A stretch of DNA of 54,411 nucleotides from Holophagaceae bacterium (lineage in GTDB: Bacteria > Acidobacteriota > Holophagae > Holophagales > Holophagaceae). Of this stretch, positions 10,607 through 19,033 are shown one piece after another (the stretch's first letter is position 1; the number at the start of each line of letters is the position of its first letter). The position numbers and the translations under genes are program-made. The notes beneath the pieces are model-generated. The model ran no database searches. It was not told where the DNA came from and worked only from the letters and a program-made list of their open reading frames with translations. Where the stretch lies: the NCBI GenBank assembly GCA_025363715.1, contig JANYLR010000087.1:1-54411 (forward strand). The letters run 5' to 3'.

Positions 10607-13303
10607 ATGCCTGCTGCGGCCTATGTTGTCACCATCCACGGTCCCGCTGGCGTGCCCCCGAGAACGCAATCCATCCTCAAGGCACGCATGGTCATCGGGC
10701 GCGTGCAAGGGGACATCCTCTTGCCAGATCCGCTCTGCTCGACCACCCATGCCGAACTGCTTCTGGAGGGAATGACCCTGCGGATCAGGGATCTCGGCAG
10801 CACCAACGGCACCAGCCAGGACGGAAAGCCGGTGACCGAGATGGTCTGGCTACCCGGGACCAAGATCCAGATCGGTGGCCATGAACTGGTGCTCGAGGAT
10901 CTGGCCGCCGCGCCTGTGCTGGGGCCCAAGGGCACCTTGGTGGCGGGCATGGAGGCCATGGTGGTGGCGCCAGATCCATCCTTCTACCTGGTCATCACCG
11001 CACCGAAGCAGCCCCCGGCGACCCAGGAGATCTTTCGAGCGCGCTCGGTGATCGGCCGGACGGAAGGGGACATCCTTCTCGCGGATGGCGAGTGCTCCTC
11101 GACCCATGCCGAAATTCTTTTCGATGGCGTCCAGGTGACGATCAAGGACCTGGGCAGCACCAACGGCACCTGGCTGGGGCAGGAACGCATCAAAGAACTG
11201 CTCTGGCAGCCAGGCGCGGCACTGAAAATCGGCGCGCACACGTTGGCATTGAGGGAAATCCGGACGCGGCTTCAGTCCAAGCCGGCAGAAAAGGCCACCC
11301 CGAAGGTCGAGGCCACTTCCCCGGCCCCCAAGCCGCCCGGGACTTCGAAACGAGGACTGCTCATCGCGGGCGGCGCAGTGATCGGGATCGGACTGCTGGC
11401 GGGGTTCGGCCTGATGAAAGTCCTTGGGGTTGGCCTTCCAGGGTTTTCGGAGCGCGCCCCCCAGCTCCTGACAGAAATCCGCGAAGCCAACGTTCAGTTC
11501 GTCTGGTACTCGGGGCAAACCGGTGCCAACGCCACCGGCGGCACGGCCCGCGCCCGGATCCGCGTCAGTCCCAACAGGACTGGCACTGTTTCCGTGGGCG
11601 TCTCCGAGGAGTTCGCCGGGGGCGGCGGCAATCAATGGCGCACGGCCGTTTGGCTGGCTGCCTTCAACGCGACCCGAACCATGGGGGCCTCCATCTCGGA
11701 CTGCGAGTTCAATGTCCATGTAGCCGGGCACACGGATGGCCCCTCCGCCGGGATGCTGACCACGGCGGCCATGCTCGCCCTCCTGCGAGGGAAGGAGATC
11801 CCGCAGGACACCACCTTGACTGGAACCATCAACCCCGACGGCACGGCGGGGCCCGTGGCCGGCATCGTCCAGAAGATGGAAGGCGCCAAGCAGGCGGGCC
11901 TCAAGCGGTTCGGGTTTCCCTTGGGATGCCGCAACCACAAGGACCAGAAGACCGGGCAGGACGTGGACCTGCTGCTGGTCGGACAGAAGCTGGGGCTGGA
12001 GGTACAGGAGATCGGCGACATCCATGAGGCTTACGAGTTCCTCACCCGAGACAAGCTGCCCCGCACCGAGCCCATCGCCGAGGCCGACATGGAACCGGGG
12101 ATGCAGACCCAGACCCTCCTGCGTACCAAGCTCGCCACCTGGAAATCCCGGATCGAACGCGATATCGCCGGCCTGAAACAGGAGACGAAGTCCTCAAGAG
12201 TCCCTCCCCAGGCGTACCTGCACCTCAGTGCGGAAGCGGACAAAGCCTTCGAGACCGCTCGGCGGGATGAGCGCAACGGCTTCTTCATGGCGGCCCTTCA
12301 AGGTTATGTGCAGACCGAGACCACCTACGGGATGGCCCGGCTGACGGCCTCGGTCTATGCCCAGATGATGAAGGGGGACCACGCGGGTCTTATGGAGGCC
12401 ATCGAGGGGGCTTCAGCCATCAATGGCGAGGTCGCCGCATTTGGCCAACAGCTCGAGCTCAAGGCCCCCAGCCGCACCCGCGGGGGTCAGCTCAATAGCT
12501 CTGCTGCCTCCGTCATGTATGTGAAGGCGCGGGCGGCCGCGATGATCGCCGATGATTTCGCCGCCTCGGCCGTGTCCGTTCTCAAGGGGATCCAAGAGAA
12601 GAAGATTCAGCTCAAGACCGAAGGGCTCGGCGCCCTCCTGACGCGGATCACCCTGCCGCTCCTGTACTACGATATGGCCAAGGTTCAGCTCGAGTTCGCC
12701 CGGGATATGCAGGACCTCAGCCTGGAGGAAGGCGAAGCGAAGCCGCTCACGGCGAAAGCGGTCGAGCGTGCCGTGAGTTGTTACGCCTCGGTGTCTACGG
12801 CCGTGTTGGCTTACTTCGACGCCCTGATCACCGAGGAGGTGGCCAAGGGCAAGGGACTATCGCTGGAGGAGGCCAAGGCCCAGATCGCCAGCCGGGAAGC
12901 AGGCTACTACTTGGCGCAGAAAGCCAAGCTGCTGGCTGAAACCCGGGACAAGCCCAGCGACCACGCCAAGCTCGTCAACCTGGCCGCGGCCAGCTACGCC
13001 TTCCTGGATGGCGCCCGGCTGGTGAACAAGTGGTATTCCCTGGGCGCTGGATTCGACTCCCGGGGAGGGGTGGTCCTGGAAAACCGCCGGGCGCTCACCG
13101 CCCAGCTCGATCTGGCCCGCCGGAATGCCAGGGTGGCCGCCGCCCGGGCCAAGGCCTCCACAGGGTTCGTGCCATCCCCGGCCCGGCTCTACTACCAGAT
13201 CGCGAACGCCCGCCGGGAAGGCAACGATGACGAAAAACTCGCCGCCCTGGCCTCCTACTGGCAGGCCTCGCTCTGGAGCGAACTCGCCGCCAGCGGCGAG
13301 TAG
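10607..13303 (+). CDS. membrane protein with two FHA domains and a Lon-type (S16) Ser/Lys protease domain
   Basis: An 898-residue protein. Two FHA domains (about residues 5-95 and 125-210) each keep GR, S..H and LGSTNGT, the phosphothreonine-binding set. After a Lys/Pro linker, one membrane helix spans about 249-271 (LLIAGGAVIGIGLLAGFGL); positive residues before it predict FHA domains inside and the rest outside. An S16 domain (about 285-460) has Ser380 in GHTDGPSAGM and Lys423 in GIVQKMEGAKQAG. They are 43 residues apart, the same spacing as the Lon Ser/Lys dyad. There is no AAA+ ATPase. The last 430 residues are helical and unassigned. The ATG at 10607 is preferred over a GTG at 10574 because GAGGTAGAGG precedes it. 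It follows the caspase gene by 157 bases. Confidence 0.88.
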   Translation: MPAAAYVVTIHGPAGVPPRTQSILKARMVIGRVQGDILLPDPLCSTTHAELLLEGMTLRIRDLGSTNGTSQDGKPVTEMVWLPGTKIQIGGHELVLEDLAAAPVLGPKGTLVAGMEAMVVAPDPSFYLVITAPKQPPATQEIFRARSVIGRTEGDILLADGECSSTHAEILFDGVQVTIKDLGSTNGTWLGQERIKELLWQPGAALKIGAHTLALREIRTRLQSKPAEKATPKVEATSPAPKPPGTSKRGLLIAGGAVIGIGLLAGFGLMKVLGVGLPGFSERAPQLLTEIREANVQFVWYSGQTGANATGGTARARIRVSPNRTGTVSVGVSEEFAGGGGNQWRTAVWLAAFNATRTMGASISDCEFNVHVAGHTDGPSAGMLTTAAMLALLRGKEIPQDTTLTGTINPDGTAGPVAGIVQKMEGAKQAGLKRFGFPLGCRNHKDQKTGQDVDLLLVGQKLGLEVQEIGDIHEAYEFLTRDKLPRTEPIAEADMEPGMQTQTLLRTKLATWKSRIERDIAGLKQETKSSRVPPQAYLHLSAEADKAFETARRDERNGFFMAALQGYVQTETTYGMARLTASVYAQMMKGDHAGLMEAIEGASAINGEVAAFGQQLELKAPSRTRGGQLNSSAASVMYVKARAAAMIADDFAASAVSVLKGIQEKKIQLKTEGLGALLTRITLPLLYYDMAKVQLEFARDMQDLSLEEGEAKPLTAKAVERAVSCYASVSTAVLAYFDALITEEVAKGKGLSLEEAKAQIASREAGYYLAQKAKLLAETRDKPSDHAKLVNLAAASYAFLDGARLVNKWYSLGAGFDSRGGVVLENRRALTAQLDLARRNARVAAARAKASTGFVPSPARLYYQIANARREGNDDEKLAALASYWQASLWSELAASGE

Positions 13304-13355
13304 TAGGATCCGAGCCGTGGTTCGAAGCTGAACGCCAACCTCGATCCACCTTCAG

Positions 13356-16300
13356 TCACGCCAGCTGAACCCATACCCGCAGGGCTTCGCTCACGCTCCA
13401 GGCCTGGGCATCGCAGCCCCGGGGGGTGTGCGGGGCATCGCCATCCAGGATCTCGGGCAGCTGGCCCAGGCAGCCAGTTGCCAGCAGGGGAACCACGGAA
13501 CCCAGCCAGGCCCTTGCCGTGGTCCGTGCGGCGGGATCGCCCTCCCAGGCCCGATCCAGGGCCTCGCACAGCAGGGGCAGCTGCCAGACCCAGGCCGTAC
13601 CGTTGTGGTAGGCGGGCTTGCGGCGGGTGTCCTCGTCGCCTTCGTAGCGGCCCTGGTAGGGCTGGAGCGGATCATTGAGTGTGCCGCCCCAGGGGGCGGG
13701 GATGGGTAGAGGCACCGAAACGGGCAGGGGGGCTAGGCTGCGCAGGCCGCCGGGCACCAGCAGGTAGCGGGCGCAGGCGGCCACGGATCGCCGGGCCCGG
13801 TCCCCGGTCACCAGGCCCAGCGAGACCAGCAGGAGCTGGTTGGGTCGCAGGTGGTCGGCGGCGATGGCCTCCGTTGCCGCCATGCCCGCTGGTGCCAGCA
13901 GCACATCGGCGAACCAGCCCCGGTCCCCCAGCCAGAAGGCCTCCAGCGAAGCCTCGGCCCGGGCTGCGGTATCGGCCCAGGGCTTGCCGTCGCTGGGGGC
14001 GCCTAGCCAGGCCAGCAGTCGCAGCAGGCGGATCCAGAGGGCCTGGATCTCTACGGGATAACCCTCCCGGGGGGAGCCCATGGGGTAGCGGGTGTCCATC
14101 CAGGTGAAGTGGGCGGGGCTCCAGAGCAGCCCCGAGGCGGGATCCATCTTCACGCCATTGCGGGCACCGGCCCGCAGGTGCTCCCCCAGGGAGGTCAGCA
14201 CCTCCAGCACGGTGCGCTCACCGGCCTCAGCCTGGAAGAAGGCCATGCCCAGGCGCTCGGCCGCCTCTTCGCAGGCAACGGCTAGCCAGAGCGGGGCATC
14301 TGACGTATCCCGGTCGGCGGTGCTGTCGGATCCGAGCATGTTGGGCAGGGTCCCCCCGTCCTCCAGGGCGGCGAAGGTGCGGAGGATGAGGCCGGCCTCC
14401 TCCGCCTGCCCCGAGGCCAGCAGGCCCCGGCAGGCGATGAGGGTGTCCCGGCCCCAGTCCAGGAACCAGGGGTAGCCAGCGATGATGGTGAGCCCCTCCT
14501 CCCGGCGGGCAAGAAAGGCCCGGAGGGACCGCTGCAGGAGCCCAGGGATGGTCTGGACCGGGACTTCCTCGCCGAACGGAATCTCCATCGGGGCCCTGTC
14601 TTCGGCGCTGACCAGCAACCGGACCTCGGTCCCAGGCGGCAGGGGCAGGTCGAACCAGCCGGGACTCCAGGCATCGCCGGAATCCGTCAAGCCCCGGGCG
14701 CCCTCCACGGGATGGGGAATGTTCCGGCAGGCCTCGGGCTGGGGGTGGTACTCCCCGGCAGAGGCCCACGCCTCCAGTTGGCGGCCCGGGGCGGGGGCGA
14801 AGCGGAAGCCGGTGCGATCCTCCAGGCGCTGGGTAGAGGCCCGGAAGTGTCCCTCCAGGCCCGCATCCAGGTGGGTCTCGCCATGGAAGGAACGGTCCTC
14901 CAGATCGAAGCGCACCGTGAGCCGCACGGACTGGCCCACGGGCAGGTCTGCAGCTCCGCCTGGATCGACGGGGCGGGACCAGCGCAACCTCAGCGCGTTC
15001 TGGTCCTCCAGCATGTCCACCTCGAGGCTGAGCTCCACGCAGCGCCCATCTCCGGCGCTGGCGCGGAAGGTCCAGCGGGCGGTGGGGCCGGCTTCGAAGC
15101 GCACCAGGTTGTGCCCGTCCAGGGCCGTGATGAACCCGTCGGCGTTCACCCAGGCGCGCAGCCGCTTGGCCAGCACCTGGCGGTCCGAAGGGGCCGTGGG
15201 ATGGAGGTTGGCCCCCAGCAGGCAGTCGTACTTGGAGGCGATGGCGCCGAGGTCCCCCTGCAGCCGCGCCATGCCGCCCCGGCCATTGGTGAGCAGGGCC
15301 AGGCCCTGGCGTCCAGGCCGCGGCAGCTCCGGTGTTTCGGGCAGGAACCGCAGGGCCGCCTCAAGGACGCCTGCATCCGCTGCGTGGCGATGGAGTGTGA
15401 GCGTCCCCTCACCTTTCCGTCCGGGCTGGGGGGGGATGGCCGCGACGAAGCCAGCTGCCATGGGCACGCCCCGCAGGTGCAGGTCCGGCTGATCGGGCAG
15501 GCGCAGGGTGGCCTGGAAAGGGCCGTCATCCCGCAGGAGCAGCCAGTGGTCGGGCGCCACCAGGCTGACACGCCGCCCATCCTCTGCCTGCCAGGTTGTC
15601 ACCCGCGGGAAACTTGGACCGGCCATGGCCCCGTCCAGGGCCGCCAGCAGATCCCGTCGCAGGAGCTCTCCATCGAGATGGGGCAGGGCGGCGAGGAAGC
15701 CGGCAGGATCGCGGGAGCTCCGCAGGGCCAGATCGCGCCAATGGCCGGGGCCGATGGCTTCGGCTGGATAGACCGCGGCCAGCGCCTGCAGAGCCCAGGC
15801 CGCCTGGGCGCGGGCCTGCCGGTAGGCTTCGCCCGCCAGTCCCCGGGCTGAGGCCTGCGTGGCCAGGCAGTAGCAGCCTCCGGGCGGGAGAATCAATTCG
15901 TGGCCATCGCCGACCAGGGACTTGCCTCGCGGGAGAGGCTGGCCCAGGAGGTCTACCGGGGCTTCACCCAGGGCGGCCCAGTCCTCGGTCCGAAGAGGGC
16001 AGGTCTGCGGCTTTTCCAGATCGAGGTTGGCCAGCACGAGCACCCGGTCCAAACCTTCCGTCGATATTCTGGCGAGGGCCAGCACGGAGGCGTCGTCGCT
16101 GCTGAGTCGGCGCACCTCGGCGCCATCGAAGAAGCAGGGATGCTCAGCCAGCAGGCGGTTCAGGGCGGCCAGCTCGGCCACCAGGTTCGGCTCTGAGCCC
16201 CAGGCCAGGTTCCGGGCTTCGTGCACATCCACCTTTTCCGTGGCCAGCCACTCCACGCCCGCCGTGAAACCAAAGCCGCCGTTCTGGCCCGCCAGGGCGC

Positions 16301-17618
16301 AGAGGCGGTTGCGCAGGAGCGACCAGTCGGCACCGCGGCCCGCGAGGCGAAGGTTGTCGTGGGTTTCGCTGTAGTGCACCAGCAGGCCCGTGCGGCGACC
16401 CTGCCGCAGGCAGTGATCCAGGTAGTGGGCGACTTCGATGGGATGGTGGTTCTGAAAAAGTTCGGAATAGGCCCACTGCATGCCGCCTCGGGTCAGCAGG
16501 GTCTCGGTGGCCTCCCAGGCCCCGCCCAGGCCCTCCAGCAGGAAGATGGTCTCGGGATAGGCCCGGTGGACCTTGGCGAGGATGTACTGCCAGGCGGGCA
16601 GGGGCACCATGTAGCCCGCATCGCAGCGGAAGCCATCCACGCCCCGGTCGCACCAGACGAGCAGGGAGCGGGCCACCACGTCCCAGAGGGCCGGGCTGCC
16701 CTGGTCCAGTTCCACCAGATCCGCCCAGGTGTTGCCCCAGGCTCCGGGGCTGTGGAAGGTGCCATCCGGGTTGCGGCAGAACCAGTCCGGCTTGTTTTCC
16801 AGCAGGCGGGAGCCCCAGCCCGTGTGATTGACGAGGATGTCCAGGATCACCTGCCCACCCCGCTGATGGACAGCCGCTGTCAATTCCTGGAACTGTTCTT
16901 CCCCTGTAGTGCGCTGATCGAAATCCACCAGGGCTGGATCGACGGCCGTGAGGTCCAGCTGCGCGTAGGGGCTGCCGAAGCGGCCCATGCGCGCGAAGGT
17001 GGTGGGTACGGGACCCACGGGCAGCAGGTGCAGGATGCGGCAACCCAGGCGCTCCAGGATGTGGGGCAGGTTGGCCGTGAGGTCCCGCAGCCGGCCGGAG
17101 GGCGGGATGACGGCATAGCCGGCGCCGTCCAGGGCCTGGATCGCGTCCGCCAGATCGGGCCGTTGACGGGCCGCGGCCCCGCCGAACATGCGGGGAAAGG
17201 CGCAGTAGATGGTATTGGCCGTGCGCAGGCGATCCGGGTGGATGGACAGGCAGACGTTCTCACCCTCCGGCCAGTGCTGGAAGCCCTCCGGATCCACGCA
17301 GTAGGCCTTGGCGCAGAAGGAGCCGGGCTCGGTGAGGGCCAGGTCCAGCCTCCAGCCCTCGCCCCCCTCCGCCAGCGGAATGTCCCGCCAGGAAGAGCCA
17401 GCCGGATCGCGGGAGCCTTCGCCCGCCAGGGCCAGGGTCTCCTCCCGCATCCGCGCCCCGCGGGTGAGATTGGTGCGCAGGAAGGCCCGCCAGCCGGTGG
17501 CTCCCGGCTGTGGATGCGCCAACCCGAACACCACCCGGTCCCCCACGAAGCGGAGCAGCTGGGTGCCGGGGGGCGGAGTCATCACGGGTTGGGGCATGGG
17601 CGATTCAATAAAAACCAT
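13356..17618 (-). CDS. two-domain glycogen debranching enzyme (GH13 glucanotransferase plus GH133 amylo-1,6-glucosidase)
   Basis: A 1420-residue enzyme that should both transfer short maltooligosaccharides and cut the remaining alpha-1,6 glucose. The N-terminal half is GH13: DILVNHTGWGSRLLENKPDWF, GFRCDAGYMVP (Asp333), LLEGLGG (Glu362) and YSETHDN (Asp421), so the triad is intact. The middle has beta domains. The C-terminal third is the (alpha/alpha)6 GH133 domain, with GYPWFLDWGRDTLIACRG, LPNMLGSDSTADRDTSDAPLW, HFTWMDTRYP, and RKPAYHNGTAWVWQLP near the end. This two-in-one layout resembles eukaryotic debranching enzyme; many bacteria use GlgX alone. It acts with the glgB and glgP products encoded about 10 kb away on the same strand. 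No good ribosome-binding site is seen at 17618; an internal Met at 17597 is possible. Confidence 0.9.
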   Translation of the reverse strand: MVFIESPMPQPVMTPPPGTQLLRFVGDRVVFGLAHPQPGATGWRAFLRTNLTRGARMREETLALAGEGSRDPAGSSWRDIPLAEGGEGWRLDLALTEPGSFCAKAYCVDPEGFQHWPEGENVCLSIHPDRLRTANTIYCAFPRMFGGAAARQRPDLADAIQALDGAGYAVIPPSGRLRDLTANLPHILERLGCRILHLLPVGPVPTTFARMGRFGSPYAQLDLTAVDPALVDFDQRTTGEEQFQELTAAVHQRGGQVILDILVNHTGWGSRLLENKPDWFCRNPDGTFHSPGAWGNTWADLVELDQGSPALWDVVARSLLVWCDRGVDGFRCDAGYMVPLPAWQYILAKVHRAYPETIFLLEGLGGAWEATETLLTRGGMQWAYSELFQNHHPIEVAHYLDHCLRQGRRTGLLVHYSETHDNLRLAGRGADWSLLRNRLCALAGQNGGFGFTAGVEWLATEKVDVHEARNLAWGSEPNLVAELAALNRLLAEHPCFFDGAEVRRLSSDDASVLALARISTEGLDRVLVLANLDLEKPQTCPLRTEDWAALGEAPVDLLGQPLPRGKSLVGDGHELILPPGGCYCLATQASARGLAGEAYRQARAQAAWALQALAAVYPAEAIGPGHWRDLALRSSRDPAGFLAALPHLDGELLRRDLLAALDGAMAGPSFPRVTTWQAEDGRRVSLVAPDHWLLLRDDGPFQATLRLPDQPDLHLRGVPMAAGFVAAIPPQPGRKGEGTLTLHRHAADAGVLEAALRFLPETPELPRPGRQGLALLTNGRGGMARLQGDLGAIASKYDCLLGANLHPTAPSDRQVLAKRLRAWVNADGFITALDGHNLVRFEAGPTARWTFRASAGDGRCVELSLEVDMLEDQNALRLRWSRPVDPGGAADLPVGQSVRLTVRFDLEDRSFHGETHLDAGLEGHFRASTQRLEDRTGFRFAPAPGRQLEAWASAGEYHPQPEACRNIPHPVEGARGLTDSGDAWSPGWFDLPLPPGTEVRLLVSAEDRAPMEIPFGEEVPVQTIPGLLQRSLRAFLARREEGLTIIAGYPWFLDWGRDTLIACRGLLASGQAEEAGLILRTFAALEDGGTLPNMLGSDSTADRDTSDAPLWLAVACEEAAERLGMAFFQAEAGERTVLEVLTSLGEHLRAGARNGVKMDPASGLLWSPAHFTWMDTRYPMGSPREGYPVEIQALWIRLLRLLAWLGAPSDGKPWADTAARAEASLEAFWLGDRGWFADVLLAPAGMAATEAIAADHLRPNQLLLVSLGLVTGDRARRSVAACARYLLVPGGLRSLAPLPVSVPLPIPAPWGGTLNDPLQPYQGRYEGDEDTRRKPAYHNGTAWVWQLPLLCEALDRAWEGDPAARTTARAWLGSVVPLLATGCLGQLPEILDGDAPHTPRGCDAQAWSVSEALRVWVQLA

Positions 17619-17621
17619 GAA

Positions 17622-17697
17622 TCACTACGAAGACAGGAAGAAAAGCTCAAAACCAATGCCATTGCAGTTCTTCGTGGTCTTCCTGTCTTCGTGGTGA
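17622..17697. repeat. long inverted repeat of the CACCACGAAGACA type between ftsZ and the debranching gene
   Basis: Two 19-base arms (17622-17640 and 17679-17697) are complementary except for one T/G pair, around a 38-base loop that contains a second palindrome, CAATGCCATTG. The arm sequence CACCACGAAGACAGGAAG resembles a family of dispersed intergenic repeats seen in many bacteria. It may act as a bidirectional terminator or be a REP-like mobile unit. It lies between the ftsZ stop and the debranching-enzyme start. Confidence 0.7.
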
Positions 17698-17744
17698 AAA
17701 CAGCGTTTCTTCTGCCAAGAACACACATTCGCGAAATAGCGGAT

Positions 17745-18995
17745 CTACTCGATCGGGAGTCGGCCCTGGCCCATGCGGATGATGGCCGGCACGTGCAGAT
17801 CCTCGGCCCCACCCGGCAGCTCACCACTGGGGGTGGGGGCCTGGGGCATGAGCCGTGTGGGTGTGGGGCCCTGTTCGCCCGCGGGCACTTCGCCGTAGAC
17901 GCGGCCGCTCACCACGTTGTTGGGCAGGGGCTGGCCAGCATTGACCGAGGTGTAGGCCAGGGGTGAAGCCTCTCCGGACCCGGGCAGGTTCAGGCTGTGC
18001 CGGCGATCCTCCAGGAGTTTCTCCTCCTGGTCGAAGCCGCTGGCGAGCACGGTGACCAGCACACGGTCCTCCATGCCTTCGCCTTCCACGGTGCAGGCCT
18101 TGATGTCGGGGCGCCCGTTGTAGTGATCCTGCAGGTAGTTCATGGCCGTCTCGATGGCATTGGCCTCCATGACCTCCCAGTCGGCGGTGATGGACACCAT
18201 GACGTTGGCGGCGGCTCCGGACTGGGCCCGTTCCAGGAGGGGGCAGGCCAGGGCCTTGCGCAGGGCATCCATGACGGCTTCTTCCCCGCGCCCGGCGCCG
18301 GTGCCGATGAGGGCCTCGCCCCCGTTGCGCAGCACGGCCTCCACGTCGGCGAAGTCGCCGTTGATGATGCCGGGCTTGAGGATGAGGTCCGCAATGCCGC
18401 GCACACCCTGGATGAGCACACCGTCGGCGACTCGGAAGGCCTCCTTCATGGTGACGCGGGCATCGCAGACGTTCTTGAGGCGCTCATTGCTGACGACGAT
18501 CACGGTGTCCGCCGTGTCCCGCAGATTGACCAGGCCCTCCAGGGCGAGATCACCCTTCTTGCGGCCCTCCCAGGCAAAGGGGGTGATGACCACGGCCACC
18601 GTGAGGGCGCCCAGCTCCCGGGCATAGTTCGCCAGCACCGGTGCCGCGCCCGTGCCCGTGCCGCCGCCCATGCCAGCCGTGATAAAGATCATGTCGGCGC
18701 CCTGCAGGGCCGCCAGCACTTCCTCTCGGCTTTCCTCCGCCGCTACGGCGCCGCGCTCGGCGCTGCCGCCCGCGCCCAGTCCCCGGCTGCTCTGGGGGCC
18801 CAGGGGCAGCTTCAGGTGGGCCTTGCTGTGGGCGAGGCTCTGCTGGTCCGTGTTCATGGCGATGAACTGCACGCCGGTGACGCCGCTGTCGATCATGCGG
18901 TTGATGGCGTTGCAGCCCGCGCCGCCCACGCCCAGCACCTTGATGTTGGCGCCGGGAAGACCGTGGGGGCAGGGCAGGAAGGGGGTCTCAGACAT
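17745..18995 (-). CDS. ftsZ: cell division protein FtsZ
   Basis: The tubulin-like GTPase that forms the division ring. With the start at 18995 it is 416 residues. It has the N-terminal IKVLGVGGAGCNAINRM, the GTP-binding signature GGGTGTG (about 110-116), NGDFADVEAVLRNGG with the T7-loop, and a conserved C-terminal peptide (DLHVPAIIRMGQGR) for FtsA/ZipA-type partners. The start at 18995 has a GGGAG site 6 bases upstream. An in-frame ATG at 19031 would add 12 residues but has no such site and lies 2 bases after the ftsA stop. It is the last gene of the ftsQ-ftsA-ftsZ unit. Confidence 0.97.
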   Translation of the reverse strand: MSETPFLPCPHGLPGANIKVLGVGGAGCNAINRMIDSGVTGVQFIAMNTDQQSLAHSKAHLKLPLGPQSSRGLGAGGSAERGAVAAEESREEVLAALQGADMIFITAGMGGGTGTGAAPVLANYARELGALTVAVVITPFAWEGRKKGDLALEGLVNLRDTADTVIVVSNERLKNVCDARVTMKEAFRVADGVLIQGVRGIADLILKPGIINGDFADVEAVLRNGGEALIGTGAGRGEEAVMDALRKALACPLLERAQSGAAANVMVSITADWEVMEANAIETAMNYLQDHYNGRPDIKACTVEGEGMEDRVLVTVLASGFDQEEKLLEDRRHSLNLPGSGEASPLAYTSVNAGQPLPNNVVSGRVYGEVPAGEQGPTPTRLMPQAPTPSGELPGGAEDLHVPAIIRMGQGRLPIE

Positions 18996-19033
18996 CGGGG
19001 CTCCCGAAAAGGACTGGGCTTGAGGGTTCATGG

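Noticed and set aside
7903..10608. A 901-codon open frame antisense to the caspase-family gene
   Set aside because: It is a third-position GC shadow of the real gene: low-complexity Gly/His/Arg-rich product with no motif, while the plus strand has a full domain series and a catalytic dyad.
16221..17966. A 581-codon plus-strand frame opposite the debranching enzyme and ftsZ
   Set aside because: It crosses two real genes and an intergenic repeat on the other strand, which no real gene would do here.
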